DNA from: UMGS1370 sp963557065
Lineage (GTDB): Bacteria; Bacillota; Clostridia; Lachnospirales; Lachnospiraceae
DNA: 64,000 nt
Direction: 5' to 3'
Assembly: GCA_963557065.1 (NCBI GenBank)
Contig: CAUWCT010000003.1
Coordinates: 1 to 64,000, forward strand
The notes below the pieces were generated by a model. That model searched no databases and was not told the origin of the DNA. It saw nothing but the letters and a program-made list of their open reading frames with translations. The position numbers were made by a program, and so were the translations under genes. Below are positions 54,504 to 61,899 of the stretch, one piece after another. Position 1 is the stretch's first letter. Each line of letters starts with the position of its first letter.

Positions 54504-54532
54504 TTGAAAAATAATGACAAATCTCCTAGAAT
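54504..54532 (+). promoter_or_regulatory. Promoter of pduL-ackA
   Basis: TTGAAA (54504-54509), 17 bp, TAGAAT (54527-54532). A short inverted repeat TTTGCA-AAAAA-TGCAAA lies about 20 bp upstream. Confidence 0.7.
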
Positions 54533-54599
54533 AGAAGATAGAATCACACAACTATGCTGTTGATTAAATTTATACAAAAAATAAGGAGAAGACAGGATT

Positions 54600-55169
54600 A
54601 TGAAATTTATTGTTGAAACATCCGCACGTCACGTACATGTAACTCAGGAGACTTTGGAGATTCTGTTTGGAAAGGGTCACGAACTGACCCATAAGAAAGA
54701 TTTATCTCAGCCAGGCCAGTTTGCCTGTGAAGAGAGAGTAACCGTAGTAGGCCCTAAAAAATCCTTAGAGAGAGTTTCTATCTTAGGACCGGTCAGAAAT
54801 GCCGATCAGGTAGAGCTTTCTTTATCTGACGCACGTTCTATCGGCGTGGCAGCTCCTGTCAGAGAGTCCGGAGACGTTGCAGGCAGCGCTCCATGCAAAT
54901 TAGTAGGTCCATGCGGCGAAGTAGAGATTAGCGAAGGCGTTATCGCTGCAAAGCGCCACATTCACGCAACTCCTGAAGACGCAGAAAAATTGGGCGTAAA
55001 GGATAAAGAGATTGTTTCCGTTAAGATTGATACCGATGGCAGAAGCCTGGTATTTGGTGATGTAGTGGTTCGTGTAAGCCCCAAATTTGCTCTGGCTATG
55101 CACATTGACACTGATGAGTCCAATGCAGCAGGCTGCGGCAGAGAAGTATACGGCGAAATCGTAAAGTAA
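54600..55169 (+). CDS. pduL: Phosphate propanoyltransferase / PduL-type phosphotransacetylase
   Basis: A 189-residue two-barrel zinc enzyme converting acyl-CoA and phosphate to acyl phosphate. Zinc histidines are visible in SARHVHVTQE and AKRHIHATPEDA. No microcompartment targeting peptide is seen at the N-terminus, and no shell gene is present, so it likely works as the housekeeping phosphotransacetylase. RBS AAGGAG. It lies 33 bp before acetate kinase. Confidence 0.93.
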   Translation: MKFIVETSARHVHVTQETLEILFGKGHELTHKKDLSQPGQFACEERVTVVGPKKSLERVSILGPVRNADQVELSLSDARSIGVAAPVRESGDVAGSAPCKLVGPCGEVEISEGVIAAKRHIHATPEDAEKLGVKDKEIVSVKIDTDGRSLVFGDVVVRVSPKFALAMHIDTDESNAAGCGREVYGEIVK

Positions 55170-55202
55170 TCAGACTACATCTATCTTAAAGGAGAATATA
55201 CA

Positions 55203-56396
55203 ATGAAAATCTTAGTTATTAACTGCGGAAGTTCTTCCTTAAAATACCAGTTAATCAATATGGAAAACGAGAGCGTACTGGCAAAAGGTTTATGCGAGAG
55301 GATCAGCATTGACGGTTCCAAACTGACTCATAAGGCAGCAGGCAAAGATGAGTACGTACTGGAAAGTCCCATGCCTGATCATAAGGTAGCAGTTCAGTTG
55401 GTTCTGGACGCATTAATGGACAAGGATCATGGTGTCATCACCAGTACAGATGAGATTTCCGCAATCGGCCACCGGGTTCTTCATGGCGGTACCGTTTACA
55501 GCGATTCTATCGTAGTAAATGAAGATGTTAAAAAGGTAATCCGCGACTGCTTCGACTTAGGACCTCTGCACAATCCAGCCAACTTAATCGGTATTGAGGC
55601 ATGCGAAGCGGCAATGCCAGGCAAACCCAATGTAGCAGTATTTGATACAGCATTTGGTATGGCTATGCCTGAAAAAGCATATACGTATGCGATTCCTCAT
55701 GAATATCAGGAAAAATACGGCCTGCGCAGATATGGTTTCCATGGTACCAGCCACAAATTTGTATCTGCAGAGGCAATTAAGTTTGGCGGTCTGGACCCGG
55801 AACATGCAAAGGTTATCGTATGCCACTTAGGAAACGGCGCCAGCGTATCTGCTTCCATCGGCGGCAAGTGTGTAGATACCAGTATGGGCCTTACCCCATT
55901 AGAGGGTCTGATCATGGGAACCAGAAGCGGTGATATTGATCCGGCTGTTGCCCAGTATATCTGCAATCATGAGGGAAAGGACATCAATGAAGTATTAAAT
56001 ATCTTCAACAAGAAGTCCGGTATCTTAGGTATGAGCGGCGGTATTTCCAGTGACTTCCGCGATGTAGGAAAGGCAGCGGCAGAAGGAAATCACCTGGCTG
56101 AAGTTGCATTAGACGCATTTAAGTACCGGGTTGCAAAATATATCGGCGCTTACACTGCAGCTATGAATGGCGTAGACGCCATTGCCTTTACTGCAGGCGT
56201 AGGAGAGAACGACGTAAAGACCAGAAATGACATTTGCCAGTATTTAGGCTATTTAGGCGTTGAGATTGACGAAGAAGCCAACAATGTACGGGGAGAGGAG
56301 AGAGTGATTTCTACTCCGGCATCCAGGGTAAAAGTGCTGTTAATTCCGACCAACGAAGAACTGGCAATCGCAAGAGAAACTCTGGCATTGGTGTAA
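55203..56396 (+). CDS. ackA: Acetate kinase
   Basis: A 397-residue enzyme transferring phosphate from acetyl phosphate to ADP, the ATP-yielding step of acetate fermentation. Motifs: INCGSSSLKYQL, IGHRVLHGG, FHGTSHKFVS, VCHLGNGASV and TAGVGEN. Codon use is that of a highly expressed gene. RBS AAAGGAG. A weak hairpin, GAATTGTTA with TAACAGTTC (about 56406-56428), follows. Confidence 0.97.
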   Translation: MKILVINCGSSSLKYQLINMENESVLAKGLCERISIDGSKLTHKAAGKDEYVLESPMPDHKVAVQLVLDALMDKDHGVITSTDEISAIGHRVLHGGTVYSDSIVVNEDVKKVIRDCFDLGPLHNPANLIGIEACEAAMPGKPNVAVFDTAFGMAMPEKAYTYAIPHEYQEKYGLRRYGFHGTSHKFVSAEAIKFGGLDPEHAKVIVCHLGNGASVSASIGGKCVDTSMGLTPLEGLIMGTRSGDIDPAVAQYICNHEGKDINEVLNIFNKKSGILGMSGGISSDFRDVGKAAAEGNHLAEVALDAFKYRVAKYIGAYTAAMNGVDAIAFTAGVGENDVKTRNDICQYLGYLGVEIDEEANNVRGEERVISTPASRVKVLLIPTNEELAIARETLALV

Positions 56397-56441
56397 AGGA
56401 TGACTGAATTGTTAATTGGTAACAGTTCTTTCAAAAATTTG

Positions 56442-56470
56442 TTGACAAACTAGCAGTGTATCTGTATAAT
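56442..56470 (+). promoter_or_regulatory. Consensus promoter of the DUF177-rpmF operon
   Basis: TTGACA (56442-56447), 17-bp spacer, TATAAT (56465-56470): both hexamers match the SigA consensus exactly. Confidence 0.9.
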
Positions 56471-56497
56471 AGCAGAGGTGCGTATTAGGAGTTTAAT

Positions 56498-57025
56498 ATG
56501 CTGATTAACTTATCAGAGTTGTTTTCCTGCCAAGGAAAGATGAAGACCTATACCCCGGATCTTGAGATGACACAGTGCTCCACCCCGGATGGCGTGTGTG
56601 AGATTGTGGAAAAAGGGCCGATTTCATTGACGATTATCAATGAAGGGGAGCGAAAGATGCATATGGAAGGGAGCATCAGACTGAGTCTGTCCATGCCCTG
56701 TTCCAGATGTCTGGAGCCGGTAACAGTGCCCTTTAAGCTAGAGATTGATCAGGAACTGGATTTAAGTCAGACTGAAGAGGAACGGGTAGAAGCGTTGGAT
56801 GAACAACCCTATATAAGCGGTTACAATCTGGATGTGGACCAACTGGTTCTCAATGAGCTGCTGTTGAATTTGCCTATGAAAGTTCTCTGCAAAGAGGACT
56901 GCAAAGGAATTTGCAATACATGCGGCATGAATCTCAACAAAGGGACCTGTGATTGCGAAAAACAGTCTCCGGACCCCAGAATGGCAGTGATCCAGGATAT
57001 TTTTAAACAGTTTAAGGAGGTGTAA
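56498..57025 (+). CDS. DUF177 (YceD-like) protein
   Basis: A 175-residue protein normally paired with rpmF; YceD is linked to 23S rRNA accumulation in other bacteria. Cysteine pairs CSRCL (near residue 68) and CKGICNTCG / CDC near the end suggest zinc binding. It is separated by 3 bp from rpmF. Confidence 0.9.
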   Translation: MLINLSELFSCQGKMKTYTPDLEMTQCSTPDGVCEIVEKGPISLTIINEGERKMHMEGSIRLSLSMPCSRCLEPVTVPFKLEIDQELDLSQTEEERVEALDEQPYISGYNLDVDQLVLNELLLNLPMKVLCKEDCKGICNTCGMNLNKGTCDCEKQSPDPRMAVIQDIFKQFKEV

Positions 57026-57028
57026 ACC

Positions 57029-57211
57029 ATGTCTATCTGCCCAAAGAATAAATCTTCTAAAGCTAGAAGAGACAGCCGTAGAGCAAACTGGAAGATGAGC
57101 GCTCCAAACTTAGTTAAGTGCAGCAAGTGCGGCGCTTTAATGATGCCTCACAGAGTTTGCAAGGCTTGCGGTTCTTATAATAAGAGAGAAATCGTAAACG
57201 TAGAAAACTAA
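57029..57211 (+). CDS. rpmF: 50S ribosomal protein L32
   Basis: A 60-residue zinc form of L32: basic N-terminus (NKSSKARRDSRRANWK) then CSKCGALMMPHRVCKACG. RBS AAGGAGGTG. In many Firmicutes rpmF is followed by fapR/plsX/fab genes; here a terminator and then unrelated AT-rich genes follow. Confidence 0.97.
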   Translation: MSICPKNKSSKARRDSRRANWKMSAPNLVKCSKCGALMMPHRVCKACGSYNKREIVNVEN

Positions 57212-57247
57212 AAAGCAGGACATAGCAAAAAGTTTAAAAAACGTAAT

Positions 57248-57295
57248 AAAATCAAGGCTTTCAGACGTATTGTTTGGAGGTCTTGATTTTTTTTG
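57248..57295 (+). terminator. Terminator after rpmF
   Basis: AAAATCAAG (57248-57256) with CTTGATTTT (57282-57290) and a run of eight T. Confidence 0.85.
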
Positions 57296-57610
57296 GGTTA
57301 GAAAAAATATGGGATTTCCGAACGTTTTCCGAAAAATAAAAAAAAGATATGAGCGGGATTTAAGTGAAAAGTGCTGTAAAAACAAAAGAAAGAGAAATAT
57401 TTTTGGATTTTTGATAAAAAATAGAAAATTAATAATTTCGTAAGAAATCATATTTTATCCTAATTACTGCAAAAAAAACTGCCTGACATTAGTCAGGTGC
57501 GGATAGTTCAAAAAAATAACAATAATGACTTAAAACCAATAATGACTTTATAGCTACCATAATTCTAAGAGAAAACCAATAATCATTTCAAGCAATAAAG
57601 AGGAAAAAAT
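57296..57610. other. AT-rich gap with iterated repeats before secA
   Basis: About 315 bp without a gene. It marks the change from ordinary to AT-rich sequence. A hairpin GCCTGACATTAGTCAGG lies near 57481-57497. From 57520 onward are three copies of (A/C)CAATAAT(G/C)A(C/T)TT, and a CCATAATT-N6-GAAAAC motif (57557-57576) shared with leaders further on. No attachment site could be defined. Confidence 0.5.
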
Positions 57611-60004
57611 ATGTTACAAACAAAAAAGTCAAAAGAATTAAAAAAGATGAAGCCACTATTATTGAAAATTGAGCAATTAGAAAATCAGATAAAATCTCTG
57701 ACTGATGAAGAATTAAAAGCACAAACAGAAATGTTCAAAAAACGCTTAGCAAATGGAGAAAAACTGGAAAAGCTATTGCCAGAAGCTTTTGCAACAGTAC
57801 GAGAAGCTTCCTGGAGAGTGCTTGGTATGAGACAGTTCCCCGTGCAGTTGATGGGAGGGATTGCATTACATTATGGAAAAGTTGCGGAAATGAAAACAGG
57901 TGAAGGAAAAACATTAGTATGTGCAGCGCCAGCATATTTAAACGCACTTTCCGGTCAGGGGGTATATGTAGTAACAGTAAATGATTACCTGGCTAAAAGA
58001 GATGCAGAAGAAATCGGAAAAATCCATCAGTTTCTTGGTTTGTCTGTAGGATGCGTTTTACACGATATGACGCAGGCAGAACGAAAAGCTGCTTATGCAT
58101 GTGATATCACATATGTTACAAATAATGAGTTAGGATTTGATTATCTACGTGATAATATGGCTACTGGGAAAGAACAGGAGGTACTACGTGGATTAACGTA
58201 TGCAATTATCGATGAAGCTGATTCGGTATTGATTGATGAAGCCCGAACACCTCTTATTATTTCCGGGCAGGATGGAAAATCCACAAAGATTTATGAGATT
58301 TGTGATATCCTGGCCAATATGATGGAACGCGGCATATATAAGAAGTTATCAACAGTCGATGTATTAGCGGGAGAAATCAGGGAAGAATCCGGCGATTTTG
58401 TTGTGGATGAAAAAGAGAAAACAATTATGTTGACCGAAGCAGGAATAGAGAAAGTGGAACGGTTCTTTCATATTGAAGATTTATCCTCTCCTGATAACAT
58501 TGCTTTGCAGCATAATGTGATTCTAGCATTGAAAGCAAACGAATTGATGAAAAAAGACAGGGATTATGTGGTACAGGATGGAGAGATATTAATCGTAGAT
58601 GAGTTTACAGGACGTATCATGCATGGAAGAAGATATTCGGATGGACTCCATCAGGCCATTGAAGCGAAAGAACGCGTAGCAGTCAAACAGGAAAGTCGTA
58701 CCTTAGCGACAATCACTTTTCAAAGCTTTTTTAATAAATTCAAGCGGAAATCAGGAATGACTGGCACTGCAATGACAGAGAAAAAAGAATTTCGAAATAT
58801 TTATGGCATGGATGTTGTCAGTATTCCAACAAATCGTCCAGTGATTCGTATCGATCATGAAGATGCCGTCTATAAAACCAAAGGGGAAAAGTTTGCTGCG
58901 GTCATACACGAAGTAGAACGTGCTCATGCAACAGGACAACCTGTGCTAGTAGGAACGACGAATGTAGAAACCTCGGAACTGCTAAGTTCTATGCTTAAAC
59001 AAGCAGGGATTAAGCACCAAGTACTGAACGCAAAACATCATGCTATGGAAGCAGAAATCGTCGCAAATGCTGGAAAGCATGGACAGGTTACTATCGCAAC
59101 CAATATGGCAGGAAGAGGTACTGATATTAAACTGGATATGGAGGCCCGAATGTCTGGTGGTCTTTTAGTGATTGGTACGGAGCGCCATGAATCCAGACGT
59201 ATCGATAATCAGTTAATCGGACGTTCTGGAAGGCAGGGAGATCCTGGAGAGTCTAAATTCTTCCTTTCTTTGGAAGATAATTTACTCAGGATGTTTGGAA
59301 CAGAAAAGTTTATGGAACTATTCCGACAGATGGGAGTGGAAGAAGGAGAGAAGATTCACCATTCTCTTCTTACCAAAGCAATTGCGAACGCCCAGAAAAA
59401 GATAGAGGGCAATTATTTTGGGATGAGAGAACAGTTGCTGAAATATGACAGGGTGAATAATGAACAGCGGGAAATCATTTATGAGGATAGGCAAGCGATT
59501 TTAAACGGAACAGAAATGGAAACGATCGTACTATCTTATATGGATGAATGGTTGCGCTTAGCGGTGGAACAGATGGATCATAATAGAAAAGAGTGGAGAG
59601 TGGAAACACTTCGAGAAAAAATGTTGCCAATTATTCCTGAGATGCCATCTGGTTTAACAGATGAAAAACTGAAGCATATGAAAAAAAAGACTCTTTATCA
59701 GGAATTATATGCGCAAATAAAAGACCGATATGACTTCCTTCAAAAAGCCTTGGGCGGAAAAGAATCAATGGAACAACTCATGCGGATCATCTTATTAAAA
59801 ACCATTGACAATAAATGGATGACGCATTTGGACAATATGGAAAAACTCAAAGAGGGAATCGGTTTGATGGCTTATGGTCAAACGGATCCGGTTATTGCGT
59901 ATAAACAGGAAGGTTATCGAATGTTCTTCGAAATGCTTGAGAATATCAAAATAGATACGCTTAGTACATTGTTTCATACACGTATACATTGGGAAAATAC
60001 TTAA
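57611..60004 (+). CDS. SecA-type preprotein translocase ATPase, accessory copy
   Basis: A 797-residue SecA. Present are the GMRQFPVQLMGGIALHYGKVAEMKTGEGKT region (Walker A), IIDEADSVLIDEARTPL (Walker B), the preprotein-binding domain with ERFFHIEDLSSPDNIALQHN, TGTAMTEKKEF, NMAGRGTDIKL, GRSGRQGDPGES and the helical scaffold. Missing is the C-terminal linker and zinc tail (CxCxSGKKYKxCC) normal in housekeeping SecA; the chain ends just after the scaffold. Codon use is AT-rich, unlike upstream genes. With ssb and unknown genes behind it, this is probably a second SecA carried by a mobile element, perhaps for specialised export; that role is inferred. Confidence 0.88.
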   Translation: MLQTKKSKELKKMKPLLLKIEQLENQIKSLTDEELKAQTEMFKKRLANGEKLEKLLPEAFATVREASWRVLGMRQFPVQLMGGIALHYGKVAEMKTGEGKTLVCAAPAYLNALSGQGVYVVTVNDYLAKRDAEEIGKIHQFLGLSVGCVLHDMTQAERKAAYACDITYVTNNELGFDYLRDNMATGKEQEVLRGLTYAIIDEADSVLIDEARTPLIISGQDGKSTKIYEICDILANMMERGIYKKLSTVDVLAGEIREESGDFVVDEKEKTIMLTEAGIEKVERFFHIEDLSSPDNIALQHNVILALKANELMKKDRDYVVQDGEILIVDEFTGRIMHGRRYSDGLHQAIEAKERVAVKQESRTLATITFQSFFNKFKRKSGMTGTAMTEKKEFRNIYGMDVVSIPTNRPVIRIDHEDAVYKTKGEKFAAVIHEVERAHATGQPVLVGTTNVETSELLSSMLKQAGIKHQVLNAKHHAMEAEIVANAGKHGQVTIATNMAGRGTDIKLDMEARMSGGLLVIGTERHESRRIDNQLIGRSGRQGDPGESKFFLSLEDNLLRMFGTEKFMELFRQMGVEEGEKIHHSLLTKAIANAQKKIEGNYFGMREQLLKYDRVNNEQREIIYEDRQAILNGTEMETIVLSYMDEWLRLAVEQMDHNRKEWRVETLREKMLPIIPEMPSGLTDEKLKHMKKKTLYQELYAQIKDRYDFLQKALGGKESMEQLMRIILLKTIDNKWMTHLDNMEKLKEGIGLMAYGQTDPVIAYKQEGYRMFFEMLENIKIDTLSTLFHTRIHWENT

Positions 60005-60029
60005 ACCATCCATGTCAGACGAAAAAATA

Positions 60030-60068
60030 AGAGTTGGCTCTTTGTTCAGAACCAACTTTTATTTTTTT
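60030..60068 (+). terminator. Terminator after secA
   Basis: AGTTGG-C-TCT (60032-60041) pairs with AGA-A-CCAACT (60048-60057), then a T-rich run. Confidence 0.8.
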
Positions 60069-60081
60069 CTTATAAAAAAGA

Positions 60082-60139
60082 ATCCAATTCCATAATTAAC
60101 CCGAAACAATAAAGTAATTTGAGTTGAAAATCACTCAAA
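60082..60139 (+). promoter_or_regulatory. Leader of ssb with shared motif and inverted repeat
   Basis: ATCCAATTCCATAATT (60082-60097) followed after five bases by GAAAC (60103-60107). The same 16-mer and GAAAC occur at 60832-60857. CATAAT inside it may be a -10. A perfect inverted repeat TTTGAGT (60118-60124), 8 bp, ACTCAAA (60133-60139) follows, possibly an operator. Confidence 0.5.
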
Positions 60140-60164
60140 AAAATGATGGGTAAAGGAGAACACT

Positions 60165-60644
60165 ATGAACAAAGTAATTTTAATGGGTAGGCTGACAAGA
60201 GATCCGGAGATTCGTTATTCTCAAGGGGAAAATCCGATGGCAATTGCAAGATATACGCTTGCAGTAGATCGAAGAGGACGCAAAAACAATCAGAATGAAC
60301 AGAATGCTGATTTCATCAACTGCGTAGCATTTCGAGGCGCTGGTGAGTTTGCGGAAAAGTATTTTCATCAGGGGATGAGAGTTCTGGTAAGCGGGCGTAT
60401 TCAGACAGGCAGCTATATCAATAAAGATGGGCAGAAAGTCTATACAACAGAAGTGATTGTTGAAGATCAGGAATTTGCGGATAGCAAAAACGCAAACGCC
60501 GGCGGAAATAATCAGGGATATGCGGGAGCTGACCAGAATGGATATAATGCTGGCGGCGCAAGCATGGATGGATACGGAAATACCGACGACACATATATGG
60601 ATGGTTTTAACTACGGCGATGATGAAGGATTACCGTTTAACTAA
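60165..60644 (+). CDS. ssb: Single-stranded DNA-binding protein
   Basis: A 159-residue SSB: OB-fold to about residue 108 (MNKVILMGRLTRDPEIRY, FINCVAFRGAGEFAEKYFHQG), then a Gly/Asn/Tyr/Asp-rich flexible tail ending in the acidic tip DDEGLPFN that docks partner proteins. It is not in the rpsF-ssb-rpsR context, so it is probably an extra copy belonging to a mobile element. Confidence 0.93.
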   Translation: MNKVILMGRLTRDPEIRYSQGENPMAIARYTLAVDRRGRKNNQNEQNADFINCVAFRGAGEFAEKYFHQGMRVLVSGRIQTGSYINKDGQKVYTTEVIVEDQEFADSKNANAGGNNQGYAGADQNGYNAGGASMDGYGNTDDTYMDGFNYGDDEGLPFN

Positions 60645-60685
60645 AGCTTCCAGTACATTCTCGGTACATAATTTTTGAGTGAAAG

Positions 60686-60724
60686 CAGGAGCTGCATTGA
60701 TTGTGCAGTTCCTGTTTTTTTTTG
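60686..60724 (+). terminator. Terminator after ssb
   Basis: CAGGAGCTGCA (60686-60696) with TGCAGTTCCTG (60704-60714), one G-U pair, then about ten T. Confidence 0.9.
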
Positions 60725-60831
60725 AGAAGAAACTTGCGGATAAGAAAAAATGTATTTTTACAAAAATTTATGATAAACCAACAAAAATGATGTATCGCTT
60801 TTATCTCGCAGCATGAACAGAATTTATTCTC

Positions 60832-60857
60832 ATCCAATTCCATAATTGTCTTGAAAC
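60832..60857 (+). promoter_or_regulatory. Shared leader motif before the 60890 gene
   Basis: An exact second copy of ATCCAATTCCATAATT (60832-60847), then five bases and GAAAC (60853-60857), 33 bp before the ATG. The position suggests a promoter or regulator site common to genes of this segment. Confidence 0.55.
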
Positions 60858-60889
60858 GTACAAAAGAAATAAGAGAAAGGAAGAAAAAC

Positions 60890-61417
60890 ATGAGTAAGAT
60901 TTGCGAAATGTTAAAAATGGATGTTTCTGATCCAGAAATCGTAAAAACATTGGCGAAAACTATTTCTGATGAATGTAACAATGTGTTTTTTCCATGTGAA
61001 GAAATTGCAAAGGAAATTGATCAGGATGATATGGCGAGTGCTCGCTTTCTTCACGTAGCCGCTTTATGGGTAGAAGCAAGGGCAAATGATTATATGCAGA
61101 AAAGTTATGACGGTCGAGATGAGATCTCAGCTAAGATTGGCAATGAACTGCTCGATAGTCATTACATTCAGGAAGAGCTTGAGAAGGAAGATGATTTTTC
61201 AGTCATTGCAAAGTCTGTGATTTATGGTGCCAGAAGAAACTGTTTTACGGATCATGATACGTTACAACAAATGCATCGGACATTAAAACAGACGTTTTCT
61301 ACGCTAGTATTCCGTTATCTGGACCTTTTGGAAACAGGTAGTGTGATGCATAAAACCATGCTGGAACAGATGCGGGAAAAATATGGCGTGGACTGGTATC
61401 GGTGTCCGTTTATTTAG
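60890..61417 (+). CDS. Unknown protein of the accessory segment
   Basis: A 175-residue acidic, mostly helical protein that I do not recognise. No signal peptide, membrane helix or metal motif is seen. Start 60890 has GAAAGGAAG upstream and is preferred over an in-frame ATG at 60851 that would overlap the shared leader motif. It lies 12 bp before the interrupted gene at 61430, in a row of small genes typical of plasmid or integrative-element cargo. Confidence 0.7.
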   Translation: MSKICEMLKMDVSDPEIVKTLAKTISDECNNVFFPCEEIAKEIDQDDMASARFLHVAALWVEARANDYMQKSYDGRDEISAKIGNELLDSHYIQEELEKEDDFSVIAKSVIYGARRNCFTDHDTLQQMHRTLKQTFSTLVFRYLDLLETGSVMHKTMLEQMREKYGVDWYRCPFI

Positions 61418-61429
61418 AGGAGGAGCAAT

Positions 61430-61618
61430 ATGAAAAAAGAACCAATCGCTCATTCCAATGGGATTTTAAACTTAAAGTATTTACGGGAGGAAGCAAAAAC
61501 AATAACTCCGGAAAGAGAGAGGAAAATACTGGAAAGAAATAGGGTTTTAAGCCAACTACCGGTAAGTGAACGTAGAAAATGGAGTCAACCAACTCGGTCA
61601 TTGAATGGCCGAACATGA
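61430..61618 (+). pseudogene. 5' part of a small gene interrupted by the IscB element
   Basis: Begins with ATG after a strong GAGGAGG and encodes MKKEPIAHSNGILNLKYLRE and a Lys/Arg/Glu-rich helix to about residue 55. The last residues and the stop lie in the end hairpin of the IscB element, so the natural continuation is lost. The likely remainder is the open frame at 63357-63617 beyond the element. Function unknown. Confidence 0.55.
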
Positions 61619-61899
61619 GGAAGCAGGTTCTTCGGAGCCGAATCCTTGCGCGAAGCCATTCTTTCGTGGTTGAGTAGCGGCTGGCCGCCGCAGCGAAAGC
61701 TGCGTGCCAGAAGTTTTGCCGTGATCATGGCAGTCTATGCTTCTCCAGTAGATAAGCCATGCGGGTACCGTTAATGAGGCAAACCGGGAATAAAGCCAGT
61801 ACGGTATCCGTTTTTAAGCGGAGGAACTCGCGAGGAGACGCATTCGCAGAAGTGCAGATACAAAACAAGGGCGTAACTGCCAATTAATAAGGAGCAACT
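61594..61899 (+). ncRNA. Omega (HEARO) RNA of the IscB element
   Basis: A 300-nt noncoding stretch directly before iscB, where the guide RNA scaffold of IscB systems lies. It is GC-richer than its surroundings and full of paired segments, for example GGTTCTTCGGAGCC (61625-61638) and GCCGCAGCGAAAGCTGCGTGC near 61690. It ends with GTAACTGCCAATTAATAAGGAGCAACT before the ATG, so the RNA end also holds the iscB RBS. The guide would be at the 5' edge, taken from flanking DNA. Exact ends are not determined. Confidence 0.7.

Noticed and set aside
56420..56428. GGTAACAGTTC after ackA as a family 1 end
   Set aside because: It lacks the following AGCCATG and is better explained as one arm of a short hairpin after ackA.
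57029..57211. Normal rpmF-plsX-fab operon
   Set aside because: A terminator follows rpmF and the next genes are secA, ssb and unknown genes; no plsX or fab gene is present in the window.
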